A DNA stretch of 64,000 bases. Source: Ancylobacter moscoviensis (GTDB taxonomy: Bacteria; Pseudomonadota; Alphaproteobacteria; Rhizobiales; Xanthobacteraceae). The stretch covers positions 372,001-436,000 of the forward strand of contig NZ_VMBP01000003.1 in assembly GCF_007559435.1 (NCBI RefSeq), written 5' to 3'. The notes below the pieces were generated by a model, which saw only the letters and a list, made by a program, of their open reading frames with translations, searched no databases and had not been told where the DNA came from. Positions 38,625 through 47,146 of this stretch are shown here, in pieces; within the stretch, counting starts at the first letter, position 1; the number at the start of each line of letters is the position of its first letter. A program made the position numbers and the translations under genes.

Positions 38625-40154
38625 ATGTCCGGAGACATCGACGGCAAGATATTCGTCGGCAAGAGCGAAAAGCCGGAATATCTCACTCTCAGGCTGGCGA
38701 ACCGCCACGGCCTCGCCACCGGCGCCACCGGCACCGGCAAGACCGTCACGCTGCAGACGCTGGCGGAAGGCTTCTCCCGTGCCGGCGTGCCGGTCTTCGC
38801 CGCCGACATCAAGGGCGATCTCTCCGGCATCGCCATGCCCGGCGAAGGCCAGGAATGGATCATCAAGCGCTGCGAGGAAATCGGCGTCGACTACGTGCCG
38901 GACGAATTCCCGGTCATCTTCTGGGACCTGTTCGGCGAGCAGGGCCATCCCGTTCGCGCCACCGTGTCCGAGATGGGGCCGCTGCTGCTGGCGCGGCTGA
39001 TGAACCTCAACGAGGTGCAGGAAGGCGTGCTCAACGTCGTCTTCCGCATCGCCGACGAGCAGGGCCTGTTGCTGCTGGACCTCAAGGACCTGCGCTCCAT
39101 GCTCGCCTTCACGGCGGAGAACGCGGCCAAGCTCACCACCACCTATGGCAATGTCTCCGCCGCCACGGTGGGTGCCATCCAGCGCTCGCTGCTGGTGCTG
39201 GAGAATCAGGGCGCCGACAAGTTCTTCGGCGAGCCGGCGCTGAAGATCAGCGACCTGATGCGCATCGACCCGCGCTCGGGCTACGGAACGATCTCGCTGC
39301 TCGCCGCCGACAAGCTCATGGGCTCGCCGCAGCTCTACGCCACCTTCCTGCTCTGGCTGCTCTCCGAGCTGTTCGAAGAACTTCCCGAGGTCGGCGACCC
39401 GGACAAGCCCAAGCTCGTCTTCTTCTTCGACGAGGCGCATCTCGTGTTCAACGAGGCGCCCAAGGCGCTGCTGCAGAAGGTCGAGCAGGTGGTGCGCCTC
39501 ATCCGCTCGAAGGGCGTCGGCGTCTATTTCGTCACGCAGAGCCCGCTCGACGTGCCTGAGAGCGTGCTCGCCCAGCTCGGCAACCGCGTGCAGCACGCCC
39601 TGCGCGCCTTCACACCGCGCGACCAGAAGGCGGTCAAGGCGGCGGCCGATACCTTCCGCCCCAACCCCAAGCTCGATACCGCTCAGGTCATCACCGAGCT
39701 CGGCAAGGGCGAGGCGCTGATCTCCATGCTGGAGGGCAACGGCACGCCCTCCATGGTCGAGCGCACGCTGATCGCCCCGCCCGCTGGCCGCGTCGGGCCG
39801 ATCACGCCGGAGCTGCGCCAGCTCGCCATCCAGCAGAGCCCGGTGCGCGATGTCTACGATCAGACGCTGGACCGCGAATCCGCCTATGAGGTGCTGACTA
39901 AGCGCGCCGAGGAGACCGCGCCGGCCGAGGCCGCGCCGACGCCCGCCTCGCGCAACGCCCCCGCCCCCACCGAGGCTGATGCCACGGCCGGCGGCGGCCT
40001 GCTGGAAAGCGTGCTCGGCGGCCTGTTCGGCACGCGCCCGCGCGGCCGCATGAGCGTCGGCGAGCAGGTCACGCGGCAGGTCACCCGCGAAGTCACCAAT
40101 CAAGTCACCAAGGCGATCCTGCGCAACGTGCTCGGCGGCGCCCGGCGCCGCTAG
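38625..40154 (+). CDS. yjgR: HerA/YjgR-like ATPase (DUF853)
   Basis: 509 aa from ATG 38625 with SD aggagg. Walker A G-A-T-G-T-G-K-T (33-40), D-I-K-G-D-L-S-G (56-63), Walker B with Asp269-Glu270 in F-F-F-D-E-A-H, S-K-G-V-G-V-Y-F-V-T-Q-S-P-L-D (sensor) and an acidic/Ala-Pro tail before a C-terminal amphipathic helix with repeated Q-V-T-R/K units (Q-V-T-R-Q-V-T-R-E-V-T-N-Q-V-T). Belongs to the HerA/FtsK ATPase superfamily; biological role unknown. Divergent from folP. Confidence 0.92.
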   Translation: MSGDIDGKIFVGKSEKPEYLTLRLANRHGLATGATGTGKTVTLQTLAEGFSRAGVPVFAADIKGDLSGIAMPGEGQEWIIKRCEEIGVDYVPDEFPVIFWDLFGEQGHPVRATVSEMGPLLLARLMNLNEVQEGVLNVVFRIADEQGLLLLDLKDLRSMLAFTAENAAKLTTTYGNVSAATVGAIQRSLLVLENQGADKFFGEPALKISDLMRIDPRSGYGTISLLAADKLMGSPQLYATFLLWLLSELFEELPEVGDPDKPKLVFFFDEAHLVFNEAPKALLQKVEQVVRLIRSKGVGVYFVTQSPLDVPESVLAQLGNRVQHALRAFTPRDQKAVKAAADTFRPNPKLDTAQVITELGKGEALISMLEGNGTPSMVERTLIAPPAGRVGPITPELRQLAIQQSPVRDVYDQTLDRESAYEVLTKRAEETAPAEAAPTPASRNAPAPTEADATAGGGLLESVLGGLFGTRPRGRMSVGEQVTRQVTREVTNQVTKAILRNVLGGARRR

Positions 40155-40280
40155 CCCTCCCCGATGCCATGTCCCGGCGGGCGGCATCACCGCGGCGCCG
40201 GGACTACTCCCCCGAACCGGCCCTTCCGACGCCAGCCGACACCGCGCCGGGACGACTTTTCCAGGACAAGGACCCCGGCC

Positions 40281-41663
40281 ATGGCCGATCTCGACCGCGT
40301 TCTCGCCACCGTGGACGCCGATCTCGATGCCTCCATCGAGCGCCTTTTCGCCTTCCTGCGCATCCCCTCCATCTCGACCGACCGCGCCTATGCCGCAGAG
40401 TGCCGCCGCGCCGGCCAGTGGCTGGCGGACGACCTCGCCTCGCTAGGCTTCGCCACGAAGCTGAACGACACGCCCGGCCACCCCATTGTGACCGCCGCCT
40501 CGAACGGCGGCGCCGCGCGGCGCGTGATGTTCTACGGCCATTACGACGTACAGCCGGTCGATCCGCTGGACCTGTGGGAGAGCCCGCCCTTCGAGCCGCG
40601 CATCGTCGAGAACGCGGAGGGCGTGAAGCGCATCGTCGCCCGCGGCTCGGCCGACGATAAGGGACAGGTGATGACCTTCGTCGAGGCCTGCCGCGCCTTC
40701 GTCAAGGCGACCGGCAAGCTCCCCGTCGAGGTCACGGTGATGGTCGAGGGCGAGGAAGAGAGCGGCTCCGCCAATATCGGCCCCTTCGTCGCCGCGCATA
40801 AGGACGAACTGAAGGCCGACCTCGCGCTCGTCTGCGACACCGGCATGTGGGACGCGCAGACGCCCTCCATCATCCTGTCGCTGCGCGGCCTGATGCATGA
40901 CGAGATTGTCGTCCACGCCGCCGACCGCGACCTGCACTCGGGCTATTATGGCGGTGCTGCCGCCAATCCGCTGCACGTGCTCTCCAAGGCCATCGCCGCC
41001 GTGCACGACGCCAATGGCCACGTCGCCATTCCCGGCTTCTACGACGGCGTCGTCGAGCCGCCGGACTACATGAAGGCCGCGTGGTCGAAGCTCGACCTCA
41101 CGCCGGAGAACTTCCTCGGGCCGGTCGGCCTTTCGCTGCCCTCCGGCGAGAAGGACCGGCTGCTGATCGAGCTCATCTCCTCGCGTCCCACCTTCGAGGT
41201 GAACGGCATGTGGGGCGGCTATATCGGCGAAGGCTCGAAGACGGTCATCCCCTCCATCGCCACCGCCAAGATCTCCTGCCGCCTCGTGGCGAACCAGGAT
41301 CCGGTTCAGGTGCGCGACGCGGTGCGCGCCTTCATCCGCGCGCAAATCCCCGCCGACTGCTCGGTCGAGTTCCTCGGCGGCGAGGGCAGCCCGGCCGTCG
41401 CCGTGACGCACGACAATCCCGATCTCGCGAAGGCCGCCAAGGCGCTGGGGGACGAGTGGGGCACGCCGCCGGTCACGGTGGGCGAAGGCGGTTCCATCCC
41501 GGTCGTCGGGCAGTTCAAGAAGGTGCTCGGGCAGGACACGCTGCTTGTCGGCTTCTCGCTCGACGACGACCGCATCCACTCGCCGAACGAGAAGTACGAC
41601 CTCACCTCGTTCCACAAGGGCATCCGGAGCTGGGTCCGCATCCTCGCGGCGCTGGCGCAGTAG
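40281..41663 (+). CDS. M20 family dipeptidase/deacylase
   Basis: 460 aa from ATG 40281. Zinc-binding motifs G-H-Y-D-V-Q-P-V-D-P, G-S-A-D-D-K-G-Q, catalytic Glu in G-E-E-E-S-G-S, C-D-T-G-M-W-D and the C-terminal H-S-P-N-E-K. Y-H dimerisation insert with H-S-G-Y-Y-G-G-A-A-A-N-P. Length and motifs match cytoplasmic M20 dipeptidases (CPG2/PepV-like, carnosinase subgroup). The aminotransferase gene follows 11 bp later, so the two may share a transcript. Confidence 0.93.
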   Translation: MADLDRVLATVDADLDASIERLFAFLRIPSISTDRAYAAECRRAGQWLADDLASLGFATKLNDTPGHPIVTAASNGGAARRVMFYGHYDVQPVDPLDLWESPPFEPRIVENAEGVKRIVARGSADDKGQVMTFVEACRAFVKATGKLPVEVTVMVEGEEESGSANIGPFVAAHKDELKADLALVCDTGMWDAQTPSIILSLRGLMHDEIVVHAADRDLHSGYYGGAAANPLHVLSKAIAAVHDANGHVAIPGFYDGVVEPPDYMKAAWSKLDLTPENFLGPVGLSLPSGEKDRLLIELISSRPTFEVNGMWGGYIGEGSKTVIPSIATAKISCRLVANQDPVQVRDAVRAFIRAQIPADCSVEFLGGEGSPAVAVTHDNPDLAKAAKALGDEWGTPPVTVGEGGSIPVVGQFKKVLGQDTLLVGFSLDDDRIHSPNEKYDLTSFHKGIRSWVRILAALAQ

Positions 41664-41674
41664 GAGGCGCGCCC

Positions 41675-42532
41675 ATGTCACGACACTCGCAGACCTGGAC
41701 CTATTTCGACGGCGCGTGGCACGAGGGCAACGTGCCGATCATGGGCGTGCGCACCCATGCCGCCTGGCTGGGCACCTCGGTCTTCGACGGCGCCCGCGCC
41801 TTCGAGGGCGTGACGCCCGACCTCGACCTGCACTGCCTGCGCATCAACCGCTCGGCGGTCGCCATGGGGCTGAAGCCGGTCGTCTCCGTCGAGAAGTGGG
41901 TCGAACTCACCCATGCCGGGCTGAAGCGCTTCCCGCCGGACGCCGCGCTCTATATCCGTCCCATGTACTGGGCCGAGTATCCCGGCGCGCGCACGGTCGA
42001 CGCCGACCCGGAATCGACCCGCTGGTGCCTCAGCATCTACGACGCGGCCATGCCCGATCCGACGCGCGGCACCTCCATCACCCTGTCTCGCTACCGCCGC
42101 CCGACCATCGAATGCGCCGTCACCGACGCCAAGGCGGGCTGCCTCTACCCCAACAACAGCCGCGCGCTGGTTGAGGCCCGTAGCCGAGGCTTCGACAATG
42201 CCGCCCTGTGCGACATGCTCGGCAATGTGGCGGAGCTCGCCACCGCCAACATCTTCATCGTGAAGGACGGTGTCGCCCTGACGCCGGCTGCCAACGGCAC
42301 CTTCCTTGCCGGCATCACCCGCACCCGCACCATCGGCCTGCTGCGCGAGGCCGGCGTCGAGGTGATCGAAGGCACGCTCAGCTGGGCCGATTTCAAGAGC
42401 GCAGACGAGATCTTCACGACGGGCAACTACTCCAAGGTCTCGCCGATCACCCGCATCGAGGAGCGCGACCTTCAGCCGGGGCCGGTCTACCGCAAAGCCC
42501 GCAAGCTCTACTGGGATTTCGCCCATCCCTGA
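41675..42532 (+). CDS. ilvE: Branched-chain amino acid aminotransferase
   Basis: 285 aa, PLP fold type IV. T-H-A-A-W-L-G-T-S-V-F-D-G-A-R-A-F near the N-terminus, R-P-M-Y-W-A-E-Y, the Schiff-base Lys in D-A-K-A-G-C-L-Y-P-N-N, L-G-N-V-A-E-L-A-T-A-N-I-F, and E-I-F-T-T-G-N-Y-S-K-V-S-P. Transfers the amino group to and from Val/Leu/Ile keto acids. ATG 41675 with SD ggagg 6 bases away. Confidence 0.92.
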   Translation: MSRHSQTWTYFDGAWHEGNVPIMGVRTHAAWLGTSVFDGARAFEGVTPDLDLHCLRINRSAVAMGLKPVVSVEKWVELTHAGLKRFPPDAALYIRPMYWAEYPGARTVDADPESTRWCLSIYDAAMPDPTRGTSITLSRYRRPTIECAVTDAKAGCLYPNNSRALVEARSRGFDNAALCDMLGNVAELATANIFIVKDGVALTPAANGTFLAGITRTRTIGLLREAGVEVIEGTLSWADFKSADEIFTTGNYSKVSPITRIEERDLQPGPVYRKARKLYWDFAHP

Positions 42533-42537
42533 CGCAA

Positions 42538-42564
42538 AGCCCCCCCGCCGGAAGGCGGGGGGCT
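42538..42564. terminator. Strong hairpin between convergent ilvE and the CsbD gene
   Basis: AGCCCCCC-cgccggaaggcg-GGGGGGCT; in the minus direction it is followed by TTTGCG, in the plus direction by gcgttcc. Likely shared terminator. Confidence 0.7.
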
Positions 42565-42602
42565 GCGTTCCGGTCGCGCATCGTACCGCATGCGCGATGC
42601 CG

Positions 42603-42806
42603 TCACATCTTGAAGCGGCGGGTCCAGTCGTCGATCTGCCGGTTGGCCTCATCCTTGGCGAGGCCGTAGCGCTCCTGCAGCACGCCCTCCAGCTCCTCCC
42701 GCTTGCCGTGCAGGCGGTCGATATCGTCGTCGGTCAGCTTGCCCCATTGCTGGCGCACCTGACCCTTGAGCTGTTTCCAGTTGCCTTCAATCCGATCCCA
42801 GTTCAT
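42603..42806 (-). CDS. CsbD family stress protein
   Basis: 67 aa. M-N-W-D-R-I-E-G-N-W-K-Q-L-K-G-Q-V-R-Q-Q-W-G-K-L-T-D-D is the unmistakable CsbD N-terminus; the rest is helical and charged (H-G-K-R-E-E-L-E-G-V-L-Q-E-R-Y-G). Small abundant proteins of this family appear in general stress regulons; molecular function unknown. Confidence 0.93.
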   Translation of the reverse strand: MNWDRIEGNWKQLKGQVRQQWGKLTDDDIDRLHGKREELEGVLQERYGLAKDEANRQIDDWTRRFKM

Positions 42807-42903
42807 GGGGCTCTCCCTGTTGAGATAAGGTTCGTGCCTCGTCGGGCAGGGGTGGCTGCCGGAGCCGTCGCCCGTTCGGATGGCTGGACCACCCTCGCGG
42901 AAG

Positions 42904-42979
42904 GAAAATGCTCTAGTTTCAAGAGCCTGGAGTACATCTTCCCGTCCAGACGATTTTCTCGCCTGGGGAAATGCTCTAG
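42904..42979. repeat. Direct repeat gaaaatgctctag / gaaatgctctag
   Basis: Two copies 63 bp apart (42904-42916 and 42968-42979) in the CsbD-meaB spacer, with gtttcaagagcctgg and gttttctcgcctgg-like words between. This looks like a small repeat element common in rhizobial intergenic DNA. Confidence 0.55.
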
Positions 42980-43009
42980 CATCCCCCCGACAACGCGCAG
43001 GTCCCCGAT

Positions 43010-44002
43010 TTGATCCACGCCCAGCCCCTCCCCTCGCTCGACGATCTCGTGGAAGGCGTGCGCGCCGGCCGCCGCGCCATGCTGGCGCGGGCCATCACGC
43101 TCGTGGAATCGCGCAAGGCCGAGCATCGCGCGCTGGCGGAGCAGCTTCTGCAGGCGCTGCTGCCCTTCACCGGAGCGGCGATGCGCGTCGGCATCACCGG
43201 TGTGCCGGGCGTTGGCAAGTCCACCACCATCGATGCGCTCGGCAGCTATCTGCTCGATCAGGGCCATCGCGTCGCGGTGCTGGCCGTGGACCCCTCCTCC
43301 ACCCGCACGGGTGGGTCGATCCTCGGCGACAAGACCCGCATGGCCCGCCTCTCGATGGACGAGCGGGCCTTCGTGCGCCCCTCGCCTTCGGCCGGCACGC
43401 TCGGCGGCGTTGCGGCGCGCACCCGCGAGACGATGCTGCTGTGCGAGGCCGCCGGCTACGATGTCATCCTCGTGGAGACGGTCGGCGTCGGCCAGTCGGA
43501 AACCGCCGTCGCCGACATGACCGACACCTTCCTCGTGCTCATGCTTCCTGGCGCCGGCGATGAGCTTCAGGGCATCAAGAAGGGCATCATCGAGCTTGCC
43601 GACATCGTGGCGGTGAACAAGGCGGACGGCGCCAACGCCACCCGAGCCAAGGCGGCGGCCAGCGAATATCGCGCCGCACTGCACGTGCTCGGCGGACGCG
43701 AGGCGCACTGGTCGACGCCGGTGCTCACCTATTCCGGCCTCACCGGCGCCGGCATCGAGGAGCTGTGGTCGCAGGTGCGGCTGCATCGCGAGCGCGCGGA
43801 GCTCGCGGGCGCATTCGCGGACAAGCGCAGCGCCCAGCAGGTCAAGTGGATGTGGACGCTGTTCGACGACCGCCTGCGCGACCGCATGCGCGCCGATGCC
43901 ACGCTGCGGGCCGAGCTTCCGGCGATCGAGCGCGCCGTCGCCGCCGGCACGCTGTCGCCCACGCTCGGGGCCTCGAAGATCGCGCGTCTCTTCGGCTGGT
44001 AG
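43010..44002 (+). CDS. meaB: Methylmalonyl-CoA mutase-associated GTPase MeaB
   Basis: 330 aa from TTG 43010. Walker A G-V-P-G-V-G-K-S (64-71), [18 protein letters not shown], switch-like [10 protein letters not shown], and GTP base motif N-K-A-D-G. MeaB protects and loads adenosylcobalamin on methylmalonyl-CoA mutase. No mutase gene is next to it here. The TTG start lacks a strong SD; no better start exists before the conserved N-terminus. Confidence 0.94.
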   Translation: MIHAQPLPSLDDLVEGVRAGRRAMLARAITLVESRKAEHRALAEQLLQALLPFTGAAMRVGITGVPGVGKSTTIDALGSYLLDQGHRVAVLAVDPSSTRTGGSILGDKTRMARLSMDERAFVRPSPSAGTLGGVAARTRETMLLCEAAGYDVILVETVGVGQSETAVADMTDTFLVLMLPGAGDELQGIKKGIIELADIVAVNKADGANATRAKAAASEYRAALHVLGGREAHWSTPVLTYSGLTGAGIEELWSQVRLHRERAELAGAFADKRSAQQVKWMWTLFDDRLRDRMRADATLRAELPAIERAVAAGTLSPTLGASKIARLFGW

Positions 44003-44111
44003 CCGGCGCGCAAAAAAGCCCGATTGGCGGTAAACTATTCATTAACCACAAAATGCCGCTGCCGGATCGGGGCCGGCTGTGGATGCCTGGGGCGAAGGGG
44101 TAACGGGGCGA

Positions 44112-44498
44112 ATGGACGAGCGGCGCGAGCTGGCCGGACAGCGTGTCTTCATTGTCGAGGACGAAACGCTGGTCGCCGCGATGATCGAAGCCATGGTGGA
44201 AGAGCTGGGCGCCGTCGTTGTCGGCACCGAAAGCCGGATCGCCGGCGCGCTGAATTTCGTCGCCGCCCGTCATCGTGACTTCGACGTCGCCGTGCTCGAC
44301 CTCAATCTGGGCGAGGGGCACAGCTACGACATCGCCCGTGCCGTCACCGGCCACGGCATCCCCATTGTCTTCTCCACCGGCTACACCGGCTGCGCCATCG
44401 ACGAGGCGTGGCGCGATCGCCCGCTGCTGAACAAGCCGTTCCAGCTCGCCGATCTCGAGAACGCGCTGGCGCGGGCGCTCGCCGAGCGCACCGGTTGA
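44112..44498 (+). CDS. Single-domain response regulator (receiver only)
   Basis: 128 aa from ATG 44112 (GTG 44079 possible). Receiver motifs: acidic pocket Glu16-Asp17 in F-I-V-E-D-E, phosphoacceptor Asp63 in V-L-D-L-N-L, Ser88-Thr89 in V-F-S-T-G-Y and Lys108 in L-L-N-K-P-F. No output domain, like CpdR/DivK-type or PhyR-linked receivers of alphaproteobacteria. No histidine kinase nearby. It lies 1 bp upstream of the pyroglutamyl peptidase gene, probably one transcript. Confidence 0.88.
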   Translation: MDERRELAGQRVFIVEDETLVAAMIEAMVEELGAVVVGTESRIAGALNFVAARHRDFDVAVLDLNLGEGHSYDIARAVTGHGIPIVFSTGYTGCAIDEAWRDRPLLNKPFQLADLENALARALAERTG

Positions 44499-44499
44499 G

Positions 44500-45156
44500 A
44501 TGCCGCACGGCACCGGCCCGCGCATCCTCGTCACTGGCTTCGGCCCCTTTCCCGGCATGCCGCGCAACCCCTCCGCGGTGCTGGCGGGCGCCCTGACCCG
44601 CAGCCCGCAGCTCAGGCCGGCCGACTTCACCCTGAGCATCCTGCCGACGAGTTGGGCCGAGGCGGAGGCCTTCGCCGCGACCCTCGACGCTTTCGATCCG
44701 GACATCGTGCTGATGCTCGGCGTCGCCGGGCGCCGCCGCCATGTCGCCATCGAGACGCTGGCCCGCAACGCCACCGGCCCTTTTCCGGATGTGACCCGCA
44801 AGCGTCCCGCCGCACGTCTCCTGGAGACGGGGGCACCGGCCAGCCGCCGGATTGCGGCGGCGCCAATGCCGCTGCTCCGGGCCCTGCGCGAAGCCGGCGT
44901 GCCGGCGCGCCTCTCGCGCGATGCCGGCCGCTATATCTGCAACGCTCTCGCCTGGCGTGCCTATGGCTGGGCGAGGGCTGGGCGACGGGCCGACGGCGGA
45001 CCGCGCCTCGCCGTCTTCGTCCATATCCCGCTGCCGCGCCCCGGCGCGCTTTCGCAGGCACGGCTTCGAAGGGCGCTGGAAGCGCTGCTCGTCGCCCTCG
45101 CCGGCCAGTGTCGTCCCGCCATTCCGGCCACCGTCAGGGCAGCGGCTGAACGGTGA
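44500..45156 (+). CDS. pcp: Pyroglutamyl-peptidase I (peptidase C15)
   Basis: 218 aa. The catalytic triad of the family is visible: Glu85 in H-V-A-I-E-T-L-A-R-N, Cys147 in D-A-G-R-Y-I-C-N and His175 in V-F-V-H-I-P. N-terminal I-L-V-T-G-F-G-P-F is the usual start. It removes N-terminal pyroglutamate from peptides in the cytoplasm. The two-gene unit with a lone receiver protein is unusual. The 3' end overlaps the convergent cytochrome gene by 23 bp. Confidence 0.9.
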   Translation: MPHGTGPRILVTGFGPFPGMPRNPSAVLAGALTRSPQLRPADFTLSILPTSWAEAEAFAATLDAFDPDIVLMLGVAGRRRHVAIETLARNATGPFPDVTRKRPAARLLETGAPASRRIAAAPMPLLRALREAGVPARLSRDAGRYICNALAWRAYGWARAGRRADGGPRLAVFVHIPLPRPGALSQARLRRALEALLVALAGQCRPAIPATVRAAAER

Positions 45157-45460
45157 CAGGGATGGAAGCGAACCAGGCCGCGAGGTTGGCGATATCGGCG
45201 TCGGACAGGCCCTTGGCGACCACCGTCATCATCTCGTTCTCGCGCTTGCCGGAGCGAAAGTCCTCCAGCGCCTTGACGAGATAGAGTTCCTGCTGGCCGG
45301 CGAGATTTGCCGCGGTCGGCATCTGGGCGACGCCGTTCTGCCCGTGGCAGACGGCGCATTGGGCCGAAGCCTTGGCCCGCCCGACCTTCGCATCCTGCGC
45401 CATGGCCGGCGCGCACAACATCGATGCCGCGAGGAGCGGCATGAAGAAAGACCATTTCAT
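45134..45460 (-). CDS. Small c-type cytochrome
   Basis: 108 aa. Signal peptide 1-21, heme motif C-A-V-C-H (35-39) in G-R-A-K-A-S-A-Q-C-A-V-C-H-G, and a candidate Met axial ligand in N-E-M-M-T-V-V, the class I pattern. Downstream of the sorbosone dehydrogenase-like gene with a 63-bp gap, so it is probably the periplasmic electron acceptor for that enzyme. Confidence 0.92.
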   Translation of the reverse strand: MKWSFFMPLLAASMLCAPAMAQDAKVGRAKASAQCAVCHGQNGVAQMPTAANLAGQQELYLVKALEDFRSGKRENEMMTVVAKGLSDADIANLAAWFASIPVTVQPLP

Positions 45461-45522
45461 AAGCTGTTCCCGGCGATCGATGGAATGCTCCCGCCGCCCG
45501 TGGGCAGCGGGAGCGAGGCGGC

Positions 45523-46809
45523 TCAGTTGCCGTAAGAGATGCGGTAGATCGCGCCGGACGTGTCGTCCGACACCAGCAGCGAACCGTCATTGAGCTGCGC
45601 CACCGAGGCCGGGCGGCCAAGATATTCGCCGTTCGGCGTCAGCCAGCCCTCCGCGAACACCTCCGGCTTGCCGGCGGTGCCATCCTCCTTCACCGGTGTG
45701 AACATGACCCGTGCGCCCACCGGCGTGGTGCGGTTCCACGAGCCGTGCTGCACCGAGAAGATGCCGCCGCGGTATTTCTGCGGGAACTGCTGGCCGGTAT
45801 AGAAGGTCATGCCGAGATCGGCGGCGTGCGCCGGCATCTCGACCTCCGGTTTCACCGCGTCGGCCGGCGGCTGCTGGTCCTTGTATTCGGCAGTGCGGAC
45901 CGAGCCGCCGCCGAAATAGGGAAAGCCGAAATTCTGGCCCGCCTTGGTGGCCCGGTTCAGCTCGCCGGGCGGGATGTCGTCACCCATGCCGTCGACCTGG
46001 TTGTCGGTGAACCAGAGGGTCTTGTCCTTCGGGTTGAAGTCCATGCCCACCGAGTTGCGGATGCCCCACGCATAGACCTCTCGGTTCTTGCCATCGCGAT
46101 CGAAGCGCACGATGCCGCCGATGCCGTTCTTCTTGTAGAGATCGAACTTCTCCGGCGCGAACACGTTGAAGGGGTTTCCGAGCGTGATGTAGAGCTTGTC
46201 GTCCGGCCCGATACGGCAGACACGCGCCGTATGGTTGAACGATTCCTCGTTCGGCGGGATCAGGTCGCCCTGCTTGACGACGTTGAAGGCCGCGACGTCC
46301 GGCCCCTCATAGAAGAACTCCGCCGCCGGGAAGAGCAGGACACGGTTCTGCTCGGCCACGAACAGGAAGCCGTCCTTGGAGAAGCACACGCCGTGCGGCA
46401 GCTTGAACTGGATCGACGGCGCGAAGACCTTCACCTCGTCGGCCACCCGGTCCTTGTCGCGGTCCGTCACCGCCCAGACCTTCGCCTTGCGGGTGCCCAC
46501 GAAGACGACGCCCGTCGTCGGGCCGACCGCCATCTCGCGCGCATCCGGCACGATGGCGTAGAGCGAGATCTTGAAGCCGTCCGGCAGCTTGATGCCCGAG
46601 AGCGTCTTGTTGAACGCATCGACGCGCGGGCCGGTCTGCGGCACCGTCTCCATTTCCATGGAGGCGCCGGTGGACTGGAAATTGGACAGCTTTTCGAGAT
46701 TGTCGGTCGACTGCTGCGCCTGCGTCGGAGCCGCGATCATCATGACGCCCGCGAGCATGGTCGACGCCAGCAGCACAGCGGAACGCTGGCCACGCCGGAT
46801 TATGGACAT
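45523..46809 (-). CDS. PQQ-dependent sugar/sorbosone dehydrogenase family protein
   Basis: 428 aa. Signal peptide 1-31 (SAVLLASTMLAGVMMIAAPTQA). Six-bladed beta-propeller of the glucose/sorbosone dehydrogenase family: P-D-G-F-K-I-S-L-Y-A, P-H-G-V-C-F, L-Y-I-T-L-G-N-P, G-I-R-N-S-V-G-M-D-F, L-W-F-T-D-N-Q, H-G-S-W-N-R-T-T-P-V-G, and R-P-A-S-V-A-Q-L-N-D-G-S-L-L-V-S-D-D. Likely oxidises a sugar or related alcohol in the periplasm and passes electrons to the neighbouring cytochrome. Exact substrate unknown. Confidence 0.9.
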   Translation of the reverse strand: MSIIRRGQRSAVLLASTMLAGVMMIAAPTQAQQSTDNLEKLSNFQSTGASMEMETVPQTGPRVDAFNKTLSGIKLPDGFKISLYAIVPDAREMAVGPTTGVVFVGTRKAKVWAVTDRDKDRVADEVKVFAPSIQFKLPHGVCFSKDGFLFVAEQNRVLLFPAAEFFYEGPDVAAFNVVKQGDLIPPNEESFNHTARVCRIGPDDKLYITLGNPFNVFAPEKFDLYKKNGIGGIVRFDRDGKNREVYAWGIRNSVGMDFNPKDKTLWFTDNQVDGMGDDIPPGELNRATKAGQNFGFPYFGGGSVRTAEYKDQQPPADAVKPEVEMPAHAADLGMTFYTGQQFPQKYRGGIFSVQHGSWNRTTPVGARVMFTPVKEDGTAGKPEVFAEGWLTPNGEYLGRPASVAQLNDGSLLVSDDTSGAIYRISYGN

Positions 46810-46957
46810 TGGTTTCCTCCTAGAATCCCGGACCTCGTGCGGGTCCGTTGACGCTCGCAGGCTAGCACGCGCCCCGCTGACGTTAAGTCAGAAATCATGC
46901 CCTATGCGAATAATTCCTAATAATAATCTTGAAACGATCGCAAACGCCTCGAATATG

Positions 46958-46973
46958 TAGCATTATAATACTA
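46958..46973. promoter_or_regulatory. AT-rich palindrome upstream of the TauE-like exporter
   Basis: TAGCATTATAATACTA is a 16-bp palindrome with a single mismatched pair and contains TATAAT on one strand and ATTATA on the other. It suits a repressor site overlapping a -10 box. Confidence 0.4.
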
Positions 46974-47062
46974 CACGCATTGCCTCTAAATGATAATTTA
47001 ATTACGAATAATAATGTATTACATAACGAAACCGGTTGCCCTCGCGCGCGCTTGCGCGAGAG

Positions 47063-47076
47063 GGCCGCATGCGGCC
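47063..47076. repeat. Perfect 14-bp palindrome GGCCGCATGCGGCC
   Basis: It follows a second inverted repeat CCCTCGCGC...GCGCGAGAGGG at 47039-47064 directly, in the leader of the TauE-like gene. Confidence 0.5.
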
Positions 47077-47146
47077 GGTCACCCGCTGTTAGCCAAATGC
47101 TGCTAAATCCTGCGCGGAAGCGACGCCCGCCTGCGGGAACCATTCT

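Larger units (their letters stand above)
46810..47146. other. 337-bp spacer with AT-rich island, no gene seen
   Basis: About 130 bp (46895-47030) is very AT-rich in a GC-rich genome, then a GC palindrome region (47035-47080). It lies between the divergent sorbosone dehydrogenase and TauE genes and so carries both promoters. No ORF with a credible start. Confidence 0.65.
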
